Shown here: in pieces, positions 1 to 11,442 of the stretch
How positions within the stretch are numbered: the stretch's first letter is position 1
Layout of the letters: each line of letters begins with the position of its first letter
Origin: Anthoceros angustus
Lineage: Eukaryota; Streptophyta; Anthocerotopsida; Anthocerotales; Anthocerotaceae
Length of the DNA stretch: 64,000 nt
Assembly (NCBI GenBank): GCA_010909165.1
Contig: VJWM01000134.1
Location: 1-64,000, forward strand
Reading direction: 5' to 3'
Notes under the pieces: model-generated
The model's input: the letters and a program-made list of their open reading frames with translations, nothing else
Databases searched by the model: none
Told to the model about the DNA's origin: nothing
Made by a program: the position numbers and the translations under genes

Positions 1-40
1 AACCAATGCAAAAGAATGCAAAAGAGCACCAGTTAGGGCA

Positions 41-520
41 TTGTTGTTGAAGAATGTGCGTGAGGCTTGCACAAGCATGAAGGATTCAAGTTGGCGACCA
101 TCTGTGCGAGGAACACCCTATTTAACATCATCTTGTCGGATGATATCAATGCAACCACACGGTTTCAACGCTTCCATGTCACATTGGTGTAGTAGGAGGC
201 GAGATCCATCGAGCCACAGGCGGCGGGAAGCGCATGTTCCAGAAGTGAGAAAACTTGGTTGGGTGTAGGAGGAAACCAAGATGACATTCTTTAGCGAATG
301 TCAAAGCCACCATAGTCGATTAGGGAATTAGCTTCTGGGTCCATCCGTCGAACACGAGAGGACACGAGCGTCGGCGGATAACACCAAAACTTTCATCAAG
401 CACATTACCCACTTTCGGACATGTCGCGAGGTGCGTGTGCCGCGAAACATCTATAGTCAGATCAGTTTTAAGCGTATACTTGGGCATTTGTATCATTAAA
501 ATCGATCCATCTGGTTCATT
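41..520 (+). pseudogene. Transposase fragment, N-terminal part (second copy)
   Basis: Plus-strand translation contains LLKNVREACTSMKDS near position 45 and, in another frame near 390-430, TFIKHITHF. The complete element carries LLKNVREACTSLKDVQVG and TFITHITHFLDMSQ at 16138-16510 in the same order. The piece is broken by several frameshifts and lacks any start. It is identified only through its similarity to the longer copy, whose later part carries the DDE-like motifs. Not functional. Confidence 0.7.
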
Positions 521-659
521 TGGGAGATGGGATTGCACGTGGCCTATTGTACCTGGTGGATGTTGATGTCTTCCCTTCCTTGTTGGTGTGGTGAGATTTT
601 AGTGAACTATTTATGCGGTGCGCGTGATGGTGGGCGGCGGTTAGCCCCTCCTGTTGTGT

Positions 660-1080
660 TCCACATTTGTGTTCAGCTGTACTTCGGGTTGCTGGCCACC
701 AATGGTGCTGGTGACCACCTCGCAGGTTGCTGCCACGGTGGTCTGGTGGCCACCTCACGGGTTCAGCCAGTTAGTCTTGGTGGCCACATGTAATGTTGGC
801 CACAGGTGGTCACAGTGGCCACATGTGGTATTGTTGGCCACATGTGGTGGTGCTTGCCACCTGGTCACCTCTTCTGGTCGCTAAAGTGCCCTCTGGGCAA
901 TGGCATAATGGCCCACTATCCATGTGGCAACCTGGATACTTGCTCAATTGCTCCACTTGATTGTGGACATGTGGCTAGCTGGTCATATGGCTGCTTTGCC
1001 ACTTACTTATGCACCACATGTCCACTGTCCACTTGATGGCACTGCAGTGCACTTTGTCACCTGCTCACTTGTCACTTGGA
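660..1080. repeat. Degenerate tandem repeat built on TGGCCACATG
   Basis: The palindrome-like core GTGGCCAC or TGGCCACATGTGG recurs many times (for example about 708, 750, 780, 798, 817 and 836), with degenerate spacers. In the complete transposon copy the corresponding zone does not carry this array, but the same GTGGCCAC core recurs at 23775-24010 and a related TTACATGG array lies at 19252-19780. Confidence 0.7.
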
Positions 1081-1107
1081 GTTAATGATATGGCTCATGT
1101 ATTCGTT

Positions 1108-1206
1108 CTTCTATTGCATGTCCAGACGGAGTTCTATCTTCGCTTTTGTCAAGAGCACAACACGATAATTTTTGAAGGGGGATATCTGACCCCCCGGTCA
1201 TCCTGA
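1108..1206 (+). pseudogene. Transposase fragment with EFYLRFCQEH motif
   Basis: Translation gives TEFYLRFCQEHNT, corresponding to EFYLRFCEEHPDIQVG at 16915-16960 in the complete copy. It follows the fragment at 41-520 in the same order. The similarity stops at about 1150, where a sequence beginning ACGATAATTTTTGAAGGGG takes over; a near match to that sequence occurs at 32032. Confidence 0.6.
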
Positions 1207-1785
1207 CCTTGTCACGAAGAACACCTTACCTAAAAGCATATGTGCCCTACTTTGATAATGCACACACCCTTTACGAGGTCATACCTGATAAAGCGCACTT
1301 TCAAGTGAACACCCTAGAAATGGAGCACGGTGGGGTGGCCCGTCTAGCTTTTGTAGAATGTTTAGAGGGCTGCCATTTTATATGTTTATTACAATAAAAC
1401 TTTTACTTTGAAGTGGTGGAACACAATGAAAACAATCACACTAGAGTCTCATTTTAATCGTCGTAAGAACATTGCAACAAACATACGCTAAAGGAGGGAG
1501 TGGTCATCGGCATCGACAATAGTCATTGAAGAGTGCGGCTGGCGACTCATCCATGCCTGCGCCGACCGAGTCAAGAACCACCGCCATATTCGGATGCGGT
1601 CCATATCGTCGCCTCAAAGTTATCGTTCTCCTCCATTGCTTGCTCGTCTTCAATAGTATCATTCACAGGCCCACCATCGGCGGTGTGGGCGCCACCTGAC
1701 ATCTAGGGTTTCTTGACCCTCATCCAAAAGGTCGCCGATCGTAGTCTTCAACCTTGGCACTCAATGCAACCACTTGGGCTTTAAG
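1207..1785. other. No recognisable feature
   Basis: Only short open frames with no motif I recognise. Mixed composition with no clear repeat. It presumably belongs to the truncated TIR transposon. Confidence 0.5.
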
Positions 1786-1985
1786 GCAATGCCCGTCCTT
1801 AAAATGAACAAAGTTAGTTGCCCATGCGCCCATGCAAGCATCCTTAAAATCAACAAAGTTGAGTTATTAAAAATATGGGTTTTGAACCCGAACCTATTCA
1901 TTACTAAACCTTTTTCCCAAACACTAGACCAACAATCCCAAGTTACAAACTTATTGAGCCTACATATTTATTTTCTTAAGACGGC
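1786..1985 (+). repeat. AT-rich module preceding a GC-rich array (copy 1)
   Basis: A stretch containing CCTTAAAAT, CTATTCATTACTAAAC and TATTTATTTTCTTAAG resembles 45040-45235, where CTTACTAAACTTT and TATTTATTTTATCAA occur in the same order. In both places it runs directly into a CCGGCCGG-type GC-rich array. No coding sense. It may be one part of a small composite repeat with its own mobility. Confidence 0.6.
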
Positions 1986-2590
1986 CTATGAGGAGGCGGC
2001 CAGCTGCGCCATGGAGCGGGGTGTGCTAGGGAGGCGGCCGGCGGCCATGGGCATGGCGTGTTGGTGGGGGCGCGGCGGCCAGCGGCGTCTTTGGGCCGGC
2101 CAGCCCGGCGCATGTGCTAGGGAGGCGCCCGGCGGCCGGCGCCAGGCGAGTGTGCTAGGGAGGGGCCGTGGCCCGGCGCCCATGGGCGGTGTGCTAGGGG
2201 CGCCGGCCGGCGCCCGCTGGGCGTGTTGGGGGCGGCGTGGCGCCGGCGGCTCCTCCTCGCCGCAGGCGGTGGGCCGGTGGGGTGGTGCGTGGAGGGCGGC
2301 GGCGGCCGGCGCCCTCCTCGCTCCACCGTCGGGCACGGTGGTGGTGCACGGGGAGGCGGCCGGCGCCATCCTCCGCGCACCACCTCCCCGGCGGGTGGTG
2401 TGCGGAGGGAGGCGCGGCCGGCGCCCTCCCTCACGCGCCACCCGTGGGCTACGGTGGTGGTGCGGCGTGAGGCGCCGGCGGCCCGGCCTCCTCCCTCACC
2501 ACTACCGACCTTATGCCGGCGGGTGGAGTGCGAACGGAGGCGCCGGCGCGCCGCCCTCCCTCCGCGTGCCCATTGTGGCCTCCTTCCACA
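1986..2590. repeat. GC-rich minisatellite (GGCGGCCGGCGCC core)
   Basis: Some 600 bp of degenerate repeats built from GGCGGCCGGCG, GTGCTAGGGAGG and GGTGGTG units, far more GC-rich than the surroundings. Long open frames on both strands here are a by-product of the high GC content, not genes. A short array of the same kind (CGCCGGCCGGCC with CATGGGGAGG) occurs at 45236-45355. Confidence 0.85.
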
Positions 2591-3819
2591 CCCCATCGTG
2601 GCACTTCCATCGAAAATTCAGTAGGCTAACCTTAGAAGCAACCTTGGAATGAAGGCTAACTTAGGAAGCAAATGCCACCGAAACGAGAAAGCCAGCATTT
2701 GGCTCACGAGTGTAGAGGTACCTCCGGAACATCCGTGAGCAAGTGTGGACAAAAGTTTATAGGATATGCTCATGAAAGTTGCGTGTTTAATACAACTCAT
2801 GAAATCAAAGTGCCGCCAAGACAATGGCGGTCGCAGAGAAGTCGGACTAAGTGATGACGCCATGGATTGAACTCCGGGATAAGGAACTGAATTCAAGTTT
2901 CCCGGGTCCTAGAGAAAGCATGTAAATCAACTGCTGTCATGTTAATGTGTTGCAAATACCGCTCCAAGTGGCTTTCAGTGGAAGGCAATGTAAAAACCAC
3001 ATTTTCCTCCTAAAATCGAGTTTATAGCTGGCGGCCGTCTTCCCTATAGGAGAACCCGGGCCTCTCTCACCGCTCGCTTTGCATTATTCTCAGAGGTCTG
3101 AAAGTTTATACCTCACCATTCGGCTACAAATATTGCCGTGGATGGAAAGTAGTAACTTTAATGCTTACACCCTTTTTTCGGGAGCTGTTTTTTCCGTAAT
3201 GCCTTCAAACGCTGCTTTAGGCCCATCAATTAACCCCTTCGTAGATTATTTCATGAAACCCCTTCGAGATTATTCACCCCTTCACCAAAATTATCATGTT
3301 GCACCCGTAAATACAAGTAGGGCAACGGTCATTTTGAGGTTACAGCTTTTGTGAAAAGCTTGCAGAGCGGAATTACGTTGTTTGCATTTACGCCGAGATG
3401 GCGCTCCTCAGATGCTTTCTTAATGGCCGCCGGCACAGCTCTGTTCACTCGCGGGCTGCACACCGCTCATGTGTGGTGTGCTCACCGTGAGCAAGCACCC
3501 CTTGTAACGTACCGGGTTCCACTTGTTTGGTGTCCAGCAGGCGCCTTTGTGAACGTGTTCTCAGCAAGGTAAAGGGGCGAGAGATGCTCCTTGGCATTTC
3601 CTTGCATGCTTGCAAGGAACATGTAACATAGTGTGGTGTCAGCACACTTCCCTTCTGTCCTGGTCTAGAGACAAGTGCACGGACATTCAGGGCTGCATTA
3701 CATTCTTACCTAAGTGGCTACTGGCCAATATCGAGTCGTTGGTAAGGATGCACGGGATTCCACTTGTTTTTGGTGAGGTCGAGGCACGAGGATGCTGTTG
3801 ATATCCCCGTGAGATATGT
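2591..3819. other. No recognisable feature
   Basis: Short open frames only, none with a recognised motif. I see no promoter, tRNA or repeat that can be supported. Confidence 0.5.
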
Positions 3820-3965
3820 ATATCCTAGAAGTTGGCGACAATTTGTCTCATCTTGGCAGAGCCCTAAGTCAAGGGTTGAGTATTACTTGTTGAAGTGGAC
3901 CGAAGGCCAAGCACACGCCGATGGAGTCTTGATTGCCCTGAGTAAAACAACCTTCCGTGCTGGCA
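3820..3965 (+). pseudogene. Possible C-terminal fragment of the transposase
   Basis: Frames contain EVGDN followed by RVEYYLLKWTEGQAHADG. This resembles the C-terminal segment of the complete copy (LLEVGDNFMVFANKED then EFYLAVIEVKHTL, 18388-18480) and the minus-strand ORF at 23319-24011 (HPGDNFMVRAMKDN then VKWYALKCTEALTTL). It fits the expected order in the truncated element, but the similarity is short. Confidence 0.45.
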
Positions 3966-4882
3966 AGGAAGTGTTGGCTCTGACAAGATTACTTGTTGCA
4001 GCTTTTGAGTCGATGTGTTGCGCTTGCCGTTGGATCTGGAGGATCGCTTGCCACCGCACCAGTGTACATGTGTATGGCCATGGCGCATGGGGGCACAATG
4101 GATCACCGACCAGACATGCTTACCCTCGATGCCCTAACAAGTCAATGACATAGTGGAGGAAAGCAAGTGGGGTTAGGCTGGAAGAAAGGTGGAACGGTCA
4201 TGTGTACATGTCAGTGTTTTCGCATGGTAAGGCTTGATTTTATTTCTATGGATGGTGAGATGTTGCTCGTGCCACACAACATTGTCGAGTACACCGCCAC
4301 AGCCGATAATGTTTTGAGAAATGCTTGGCTTTCACCGCAAGTGGAAGATGCCTTAAGGCCTGATGCCAGATAGCTTAGAGGAGATAGGGTTTCTTTTCAC
4401 ATCAGGAGGTATTTGCACATACATGCATGCTCGTCTGCATAACTTCCTATCTATGGCTTTGCCAAAGTGCGCCTGTGCTTTCGTAAATTTGAACACCATT
4501 TGATTGTCTATTTAGCTATGTCCACACGGTGTAGTATTCAAAAGACCCAATGGGGATGGGAACTTCACACCAATCACCAATCACCAATCGGACGAAGCAC
4601 CTTGTTGTCATTATGCTCACCCCCATATTTGCTCCAAATTATCACGTGAATGGAGGCTGATTCTGTGCTTTCATGGGCCCCGTGCCAAGAGGCTCAGTCC
4701 CCATATGTGGGCATTAATTACTTTGTCCTGCTTCAGATCGACCATTTGAATCCATTTCGTGGCCTTTAGTCAGCCCTTCCTCCCGGTAAATCTTACCGCC
4801 TGAAGTCCTCCACCGCTGCTGGTGATATTGCAAGCCCTCTCGTTTTCTTCACATTGCAGCGCACTGCACGGACTCCATATCC
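3966..4882. other. Unassigned sequence with short open frames
   Basis: Contains plus-strand frames such as 3764-4153 and 4167-4373 with no motif I recognise. By position in the transposon it may hold the equivalent of the second gene (20120-20760), but I cannot align the two by eye. Confidence 0.4.
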
Positions 4883-5149
4883 ATGGCATGTGTTCCGGAA
4901 GCGCCTGCGTTGGTCGATGGTGGACCCTGCACTAGAGGGGAGGTGGAACTGTTAGCCCCCGAGCTTGGTGCCACTCTCTTGGCCGCAATTGCACAATCGG
5001 AGGTGTTTTCAGTGGCCGCCAAATACTTGCATCGGATGGAAAGGGCACAGCTCAAGCGGTATTGGTTGAAGATCACGAGATCGTGGATGGCGCCGCGAAG
5101 GCATGATTTCGCAGGATCCCATGCAATGGATGGGCTGCCACGTCTTTGA
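4883..5149 (+). pseudogene. Conserved fragment of the transposon's second plus-strand gene
   Basis: An 88-codon open frame reads MACVPEAPALVDGG and later VAAKYLHRMERAQLKRYWLK. The complete transposon copy has LAAQYLHRMERAKARQPYRK at about 21688-21750. The shared YLHRMERA core in two otherwise diverged copies argues that this was real coding sequence. I do not know the function. A basic, probably helical segment follows the core. Confidence 0.55.
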
Positions 5150-5561
5150 GTCGGGAATGGTACCACTTGCAGCAACAACCCAATTCGAAATCGTATGCGT
5201 GAGGGCAGTGGCGGGCGGTATGGCCGAGTCTTCTTTGGATGAGTGCGACGTGATGATTACTGGTTGTGTGGTGGATTGAGAAGATGAAGGAAAACTTGGA
5301 ACGCTTCTTTTCTGCAAGGAAGACTAAGCGGCGGGTAGGAAGGCGAAATTTTCGGATGTTGTGCATGGGATTGGTGGCATACCCTTTTCTATCGCATTTA
5401 AGTACATTTCTGTCATTGACACATGCATTAGCGTAGGCGTGGCTAGGACTTGTATGTGATAAGAACATGGATGAGGCTTGGATCAAGGTTGAGGATTGCG
5501 GGTCTTTGCTTTCTGTGCATCACACATCTAGTCAACATGCCCAATGAATCATTGTGGAGAT

Positions 5562-5655
5562 CAAGACGTTGTCGATAACGAGTTTGTCGATCACGAGTTT
5601 GGAGATCACGAGTTTGGATATCACGAGTCTGGAGATCACGAGTCTGGAGTTTCAC
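5562..5655. repeat. 15-bp minisatellite (GATCACGAGTTTGGA)
   Basis: Six to seven direct copies of a 15-bp unit varying at one or two positions. Because the unit is a multiple of three, it stays open in both directions: plus-strand repeats of ITSLE/ITSLD and minus-strand repeats of LQTRD. This does not make either frame a gene. Confidence 0.9.
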
Positions 5656-8600
5656 ACGCGACTGTCAAGCTTCCAAGAGTTTTTTGAGATTTCATGTAGC
5701 ATACATGTGTGCTACATAACATTGTCGAACAACAAACCTTTAACACAATTGTCCAAACAACATTGTCCAAAAACACATCCCAAAGGTGGGTTGGCCCATC
5801 CACAGACAACAAGAGTGTGTTGTCACACAGTCCTGTCACCCATATGACAAAATCGCACTGTATGCAAGGACCAAAGCAAAATCATCAACAACTTGCTCCA
5901 AATAATACTGGGGCAACCAAAACACTGGATCCTTGCCTCCTTCTTTCTTCTTCGCCAAAGCCACTAGTGGAATTTTTCTCACACAATAATGTTCGATGGT
6001 TGGAACACCACGAGGCTGGATAGTCTAGCAACCGATAAACAAATGTATCGCTGGAATCATCTCATAGTAGAGGGCGGACACCTCGGGCCCGCCTCAAATT
6101 TTCTTTTCCCCAAGCTAGGTCGACGAGCCCTCTTCCAACGTTTCCACCGTCACTTCCTTCAATGTAAAATCAACATGCTCGAGTTCTCCGCTGGGACCAT
6201 AAAGACGCCGCCATTGTGATGCCATCCGTGTCATGGAGAAGGTCACTGAATCTCCAATTTGTCATTTGTTGCGCCTTCTTCAGCGACTGGGGCGGCCCCC
6301 GCCCACCCTTCCGCTTCAAGGACCCCGAGTTGGTTGAGGCTTGCACAAAGCCTAGTCTCGTGATGTGTCCAAATATGTTCACTGTCACAGGCGTGGGCCC
6401 AATGCCCACCACCAATTCACGGGGCTTGTACATCCCGCTCCACCGAGCACCGGAAGGGCAACAACATTGCTTCCCGCCTTAGCCACTACCTTATTGGGCC
6501 CGAGACAACCGCCCATCCCAAATTGCTCATGGTCGCCATGCATAACCACAAGGTCACCAAGTTAAAGTGGCCTTGCACAAGATGCTCCCTAGTGTCCTCC
6601 GTAGATGGTCCAGAGTGGCATCTTGACAATGCGATCCTCGCCACTCTCATGCATGGATTCTCGTGAGTGACCTCTTGCACATGATGTGGCTAGCACCCAC
6701 CCAACATGGCATGCCGTAAATCAACAAACAAGTTGCCCGGCATGTCCGATGGCAATGTGGCTCAATGTTTGATCGAACCACCACCATGTCATTTCCTTCG
6801 CACAATCATCCTGCTTTGTTGCCATCCTCGATTTCACTAGACTCTAGATCAATGCCCATGGCTTTGTCAACCAGCCATATGCATCCTTCTATGGTTGCCC
6901 TATGCCCTCGTGCCCTGTGACTTGCCTCCGCCTTCTCGCCCACCTAGTACAAGTGCCTTGATCACAAGAACCAAGAACCAACATGATTGGCTATGTGGGG
7001 TCACCGTAATGTAAACGCCACAACCAGGGTGCTAATATCATCCCGGCTAAAATTTGGTGAAGGAGAACCTCTAGCAGAACAACCTCACGGGTTTGTAGCA
7101 CATAAGTTTGCATGTTCGGCCAAAGGTTGCCACGGTTGGTCTCTCCGGACTAAGGAATTGGTGGCCTCCGGGGAATAGGAAGGTGTTTTGTCCACGTGAG
7201 TATCCCCTAGAGTGGGGACCTTTGGGGCAGGGTGGAACAAGTGACTATAAATCTCGTCGGGGGCATCACTGAGACTATATAAATGAGGTTTTGAACACTG
7301 CGAGTAAGACCAACACTTTGTAAACATGCATGCAAGGCACTTACCTGAGGAGATTCAAGTCCAGGGTTTTGAGGGTGGAGCAACATAACACTTACAGTTT
7401 GTCCATAGCCATGTATCACTTGCCTTCTTCAGCGTCCTTCCATAATTTTGAAGTCCGCAATGAGGCATGATACTCCTCTATCCTCCATTTCTTATTCATT
7501 TGCCATATCTAGGGGTCTCTGATGCTCTTAAAATGACCTTTGGCTTTTAGCCCTTTGTGGTAGGACATAGACTATGATCTACTAGTAGGCGAGTCCTGGG
7601 TGAAATTGTTGGAGCAGGCATCGCCGACAATGCCACGAGGGAGAAATACAAAGTCGTAACAAAAGAAAACCACCTACACACACACCATGAGCTTTAGTAG
7701 CATCCGAGCACCGAAATCTTTCGAGCAGGCATGAGGCAAAAGTGGACATGGAAGTCTCACAGTACACCTGACACATAGTAACTTCCACGAGGCCAACACT
7801 TGTGTGGATGGGTCTTTGCCAGTCCATTAATGAACCAGATGGCTTCAAACCGCCTAGGGTAGCCGGCTGAAGTATCATAAAATTCTGAGCTAAGCGACTT
7901 TGTCTCGTCGAGCTCCTGTGTTTCTTAGTGATAGCTGGGGGCGACCCTCAACCTCTCCAACAACGGTGCTTGACTGGCGTATAGCCTCGGCCTGCCAAAA
8001 TGACATGAAATGACATCGCAACCAGCGACGACATCATATCAACACTATGCATGAGAATATTGTATTACGTAAAAGGGAGCCATTACCTTGGGGTCCACTT
8101 CCGTTACACAAACACGTGCCGCTTTGAAATCGACAACTTGAAAGCCTACATAATGTCAACTTGTTCTCCTCGTGAAGAGCCTTTGCTGCTAAAGCACTCT
8201 CTTCCTGGGCGACTTGGCGAGGACTCCACCATAGCTCCCCTTCACAATCCCGGTGAACGCATCAAGTGTGTGCCATGGATAGTGCCTTGACAAAACCTTC
8301 AGGAACTCAGGGAACTTGTTCGTGGGTGGACCCACATTCTCACATGCTGCTGAGGCCAAGTCTACATCCATGACAAAACAGTCAGTTCTGGTCAAATGGT
8401 CACCACAAGGCCAATATGTCAAGCCAAGACTCCACTCATGGCGAGCGACAAAAGAGACTAGTGGACAAATGGTCATATGTCAAACAACACCAAGCGTGCT
8501 AGAGAGCTAAAGCCAACGCGGAGAGACAAAAAAAGGCTTGGAGCACCAAATCTAAAATCGATGTGAGCATGCATCACTGATGTTTAGAAGGGCACAAATC

Positions 8601-9439
8601 AATGTAAATGAGTGGTGTGACCAGAGGGCCCTCTACCCAAAATGAGTAGTGCCATTTACAAACCTGCAGGTTCAAATGCACTCTAAGCCAACGCAGGTGA
8701 CAAAAGATGCACCATAGCCCCTGGCGAGCCCTTGCACCACCGTGCTTGAGTCCCAGCGACTTGAGCAAGCAAGGGCTGCAGGCCGGTCCCAACAGCCAAT
8801 GACCTCACAAAGTCAGTAAATCCGATAAGTTTCCACATCAAATGCTTCTAGCAGTTTACAACAAGATATTCCCACCAGCGTTTAACCTTTCATCCTTGCA
8901 GCCAAATGGTGGACAAATGGAGAAGTAGACAAGTTAGCTTGAGTCACCTGACAGCAGCATGTGCCCCGACAAGCCCAAAATCTTCAACAGACTCAGAAAC
9001 ACCAATACCAGCAAAAACCCAACAAGCATCATCGGCCGCATGCCCGACAAGCAGGCGCATATAAGCGTGATCGCGAGAAAGGCATTACGAGGACCATCAG
9101 AAATAGAGGTCCACGATGCTGTAATTCTTTGGAACCACAGCATAACATCGGAATCGGTACAAGCACACTGCAAATATGGAAGTCCTAAAATTTCGAAACA
9201 ATTGAGGCAAATGCTCGGCCGTACGAGACACAATTCAAAATCTTTGTGTTGGGCACAAAATGAAACCTGACCAAGCCCTCTGCCACAATATGCATGCTGT
9301 AGACGGATGTGCACAACATAAATGGATCAACGACAACAAACAACGATGCAAACTGGGATCTTTCTTAGTGGAAGGCAAAACCATGGCCTAAACCCTATGC
9401 GTAAATCTGGACAAATCTGTCAAGTCAACACACTCCTTC
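5656..9439. other. Interior of truncated transposon copy without recognised genes
   Basis: Many short open frames (126 codons or fewer) on both strands, none with a motif I can name. By comparison with the complete copy, minus-strand coiled-coil and conserved segments should lie here, but I could not detect them. AAGTCGTAACAA at about 7650 resembles the end of 18S rRNA, but it is an isolated coincidence. Confidence 0.45.
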
Positions 9440-10150
9440 TTGTCCCTTGCATGCAGTGCCTTGCTCCTGCTCTCTACCTCTATCACCGCCTCCTGCACCC
9501 TCCTTATCAAGTAGTTTGGCAGAAGAGGCCTTCTTTACTTTACGAGAGGAGACGGTGTCCCTCTCTCCAGCCCTACTTCCACGACTACTGTGGCCGTGTC
9601 ACGAGCCACAAAACAGGCCGTGCTTCCTCCCTCTCGTCAAGCTCGGCCTCCCCACCTCCTCCTCATGTTCCTCATGCTCCTCTTCCACCTCTGGTTTTGA
9701 GCTTTCTTCTTGTGACCTTCACCTTCTCGGTCTTGGCAGGGACACTGGCCCAATTAATGACCTTATGCAACAACTTCTCCAAGAGAATACCAAGCACCAT
9801 GTGGCGGGGGACTTTTGTCCGTTGCTGCTGACCGTCGCCCTAAATCGGAAGAAGAAGCTCATCCACGTTCGCACTCCTCGGGAAGCAACCTTGTAGTAGC
9901 GTTGAACGCAGCCTTCACTAGCATGATACGGCTCCCAAACCACGTTGTGATAACTGACACCTCCAACAAGCTCCTTCAAACCCTTAAGAAGCATGTCGTC
10001 CGGACATTGATGCCTTTGTCGCGGGCTTTCCATCTCCATCATGACTCCATATCCTCACGATTCCAAGGCCTCCTCCTGACGGATAGCACAGCGGCTCGCT
10101 TAGAAGCGGTTGTGCATTCTCTTCTTATTCCGTGTAGGATTGCTGGCCAT
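9440..10150 (-). pseudogene. Decayed minus-strand gene near the right end of the transposon
   Basis: Reading leftward from an ATG at about 10149, the frame starts MASNPTRNKKRMHNRF and stops. Further frames contain LLKGLKELVGGVSYHN, and a Glu-rich low-complexity stretch lies at 9640-9690. In the complete copy a minus-strand segment at the same distance from the right TIR has GMTRNRKRALKNAVTRQ and, farther in, an acidic and basic stretch (27485-27904). The correspondence is by position and by the TRN(K/R)KR motif only. Confidence 0.4.
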
Positions 10151-10379
10151 GGCACCCACACCTCCACGGCCTGGCGGGCGGCGGGCCTGGCGAGGCCACG
10201 ACAAAGAAATGTGAGGCGGGGATGGAAGGAGGAGGAAGGCAGCGGCCGAGGCGTGGGACACGAAACATAAGCGTGAGGATGCATGCGCGATGGCGGGCGA
10301 TGGCGCCCGATGAGGGCAGGCGTAAGGTAGGGAGGCGAGCCAAGCGGGTCGTGTGCACAAAGTCGGGTTTCCGAGTCAG

Positions 10380-10595
10380 CGAGTTATTCAGTTAACGAAA
10401 GTAAGAAAGATTATGTAATTTTATATTACCTTATGTAAGTAAGTTTAACCTAAAATAAATTAATAGAAGTAAATTATATGTAGGTAAACAAAGTCATTAA
10501 ATAATCACAAGTGAGATTTGAAAGTTCGAATTCTATCCTTCACACTCTCTCTCAAGGTGACCAATTGTGTTGTGACATTTGGTACTAATATGTGG
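10380..10595. other. AT-rich subterminal zone of the transposon
   Basis: Strongly AT-rich sequence just inside the right TIR, as at 14700-14900 and 29200-29405 in the complete copy. Next to the TIR, TTTGGT (about 10579) and ACCAAA (about 10597) can pair across TACTAATATGTGGC, so the end can fold into a small hairpin. Confidence 0.6.
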
Positions 10596-10616
10596 CACCA
10601 AACCATGCTTCCGCCC
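10596..10616 (-). repeat. Right terminal inverted repeat of the second transposon copy
   Basis: 21 bp, CACCAAACCATGCTT followed by CCGCCC, against ACACCC in the complete copy (two mismatches). The next bases AGAC (10617-10620) would be the 4-bp target duplication, but the partner is outside the window. Directly beyond lies copia integrase coding sequence. Confidence 0.8.
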
Positions 10617-11442
10617 AGACGACTAATCTCGCTACACTTGGACTTTTCCCTTGAGTTTGAAGAGTGAGGCGCTTGATGAGATTGCTGCTTGGATTCCCCT
10701 GGTCCAAGACCACGGCAGGCAAAGGCTGGTTAAATGTCTAAGGGTGACGTGGTGGGGAGTTCTGGCGGGAAATATGAAGTTGTTTAGGCGAGAATGGAAT
10801 GCGTTGGTAGCAGTTCCATATACTCCTCAACAAAATGGAGTTGCTGAAAGAAAGAACTAGACCTTGATGGGGATGACACAGGTTAATGTTGTCCCGGTAG
10901 GCTTATCAAGGGCCTTGAGCTCGGTAGAGTGCTATAACCATAGTAATGACTATTTATATTACGAATAGAGTCCCTACAAATTTTGCCTAATACAACACCC
11001 TTTGAAGCCTTCCGGGGTGAGTAGCCAAGTCTCCTTCATCTCCATGTCTTTGGCTCTCAAGACTCAGGTTTGTTCCCCTGTGAGCTGGCCACGGGGTTAG
11101 ATAACCGGGCTAGTCCCTATCTATTCATTGACTACTCTGAGGTGTCAAAGGCTTACCGCGCTGGAGTTCAAACAAATCCAGTGTTCATCGATAATACCCA
11201 ATTTCAGCCTTCATGATGCTCCTAGACATACAAAGAAGAAGGTGTGAAGTTCGCCATCGAATTTCTGCAGGTGGAACACCTGGGTCTGGTCATACTTGCG
11301 CTGAATAAAAAAGAGAGACTCCACTTGCCCGCCTCATCATCCTAGCAAATCAGTCCCATCACTCGGCCTCGAGAAATATGCTTGACTGAGACACTTCATA
11401 GCACACCCTCGAGGTGGCATGTACTTCCAAAGACAAGCATGT
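10617..11442 (+). pseudogene. Ty1/copia integrase fragment, tandem copy A
   Basis: Copia integrase core. SRYTWTFPLSLKSEALDE at about 10625-10680 precedes LVKCLR and then PYTPQQNGVAERKN, a hallmark of copia integrases, followed by a TAG stop (10858-10860). Downstream, decayed pieces of the FEAF and SLLHLHVFGS region and of the linker follow. Several frameshifts. The TIR transposon ends at its first base, so the transposon interrupted this integrase. Confidence 0.8.

Larger units (their letters stand above)
1..10616. mobile_element. Right-hand part of a second copy of the large TIR DNA transposon
   Basis: The segment ends at 10616 in a 21-bp terminus (CACCAAACCATGCTT then CCGCCC) that matches the TIR of the complete copy at 14679-29426 in 19 of 21 positions. 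Inside it, pieces recur in the same order as in the complete copy: transposase fragments at 41-520 and 1108-1206 (like 16138-16530 and 16905-16990), a conserved fragment at 4883-5149 (like 21550-21887), and an AT-rich zone before the end. The left end is not in the window; by comparison it should lie about 1.3-1.4 kb upstream. Collinearity between 5700 and 9400 is weak and not shown. Confidence 0.75.

Noticed and set aside
1986-2652. Long overlapping open frames on both strands (up to 292 codons)
   Set aside because: They lie in a GC-rich minisatellite where stops are rare; composition is Arg/Ala/Pro/Gly repeats without domain signal.
7640-7690. rRNA-like word AAGTCGTAACAA
   Set aside because: Only about 12 bases match the 3' end of 18S rRNA; neighbours do not.
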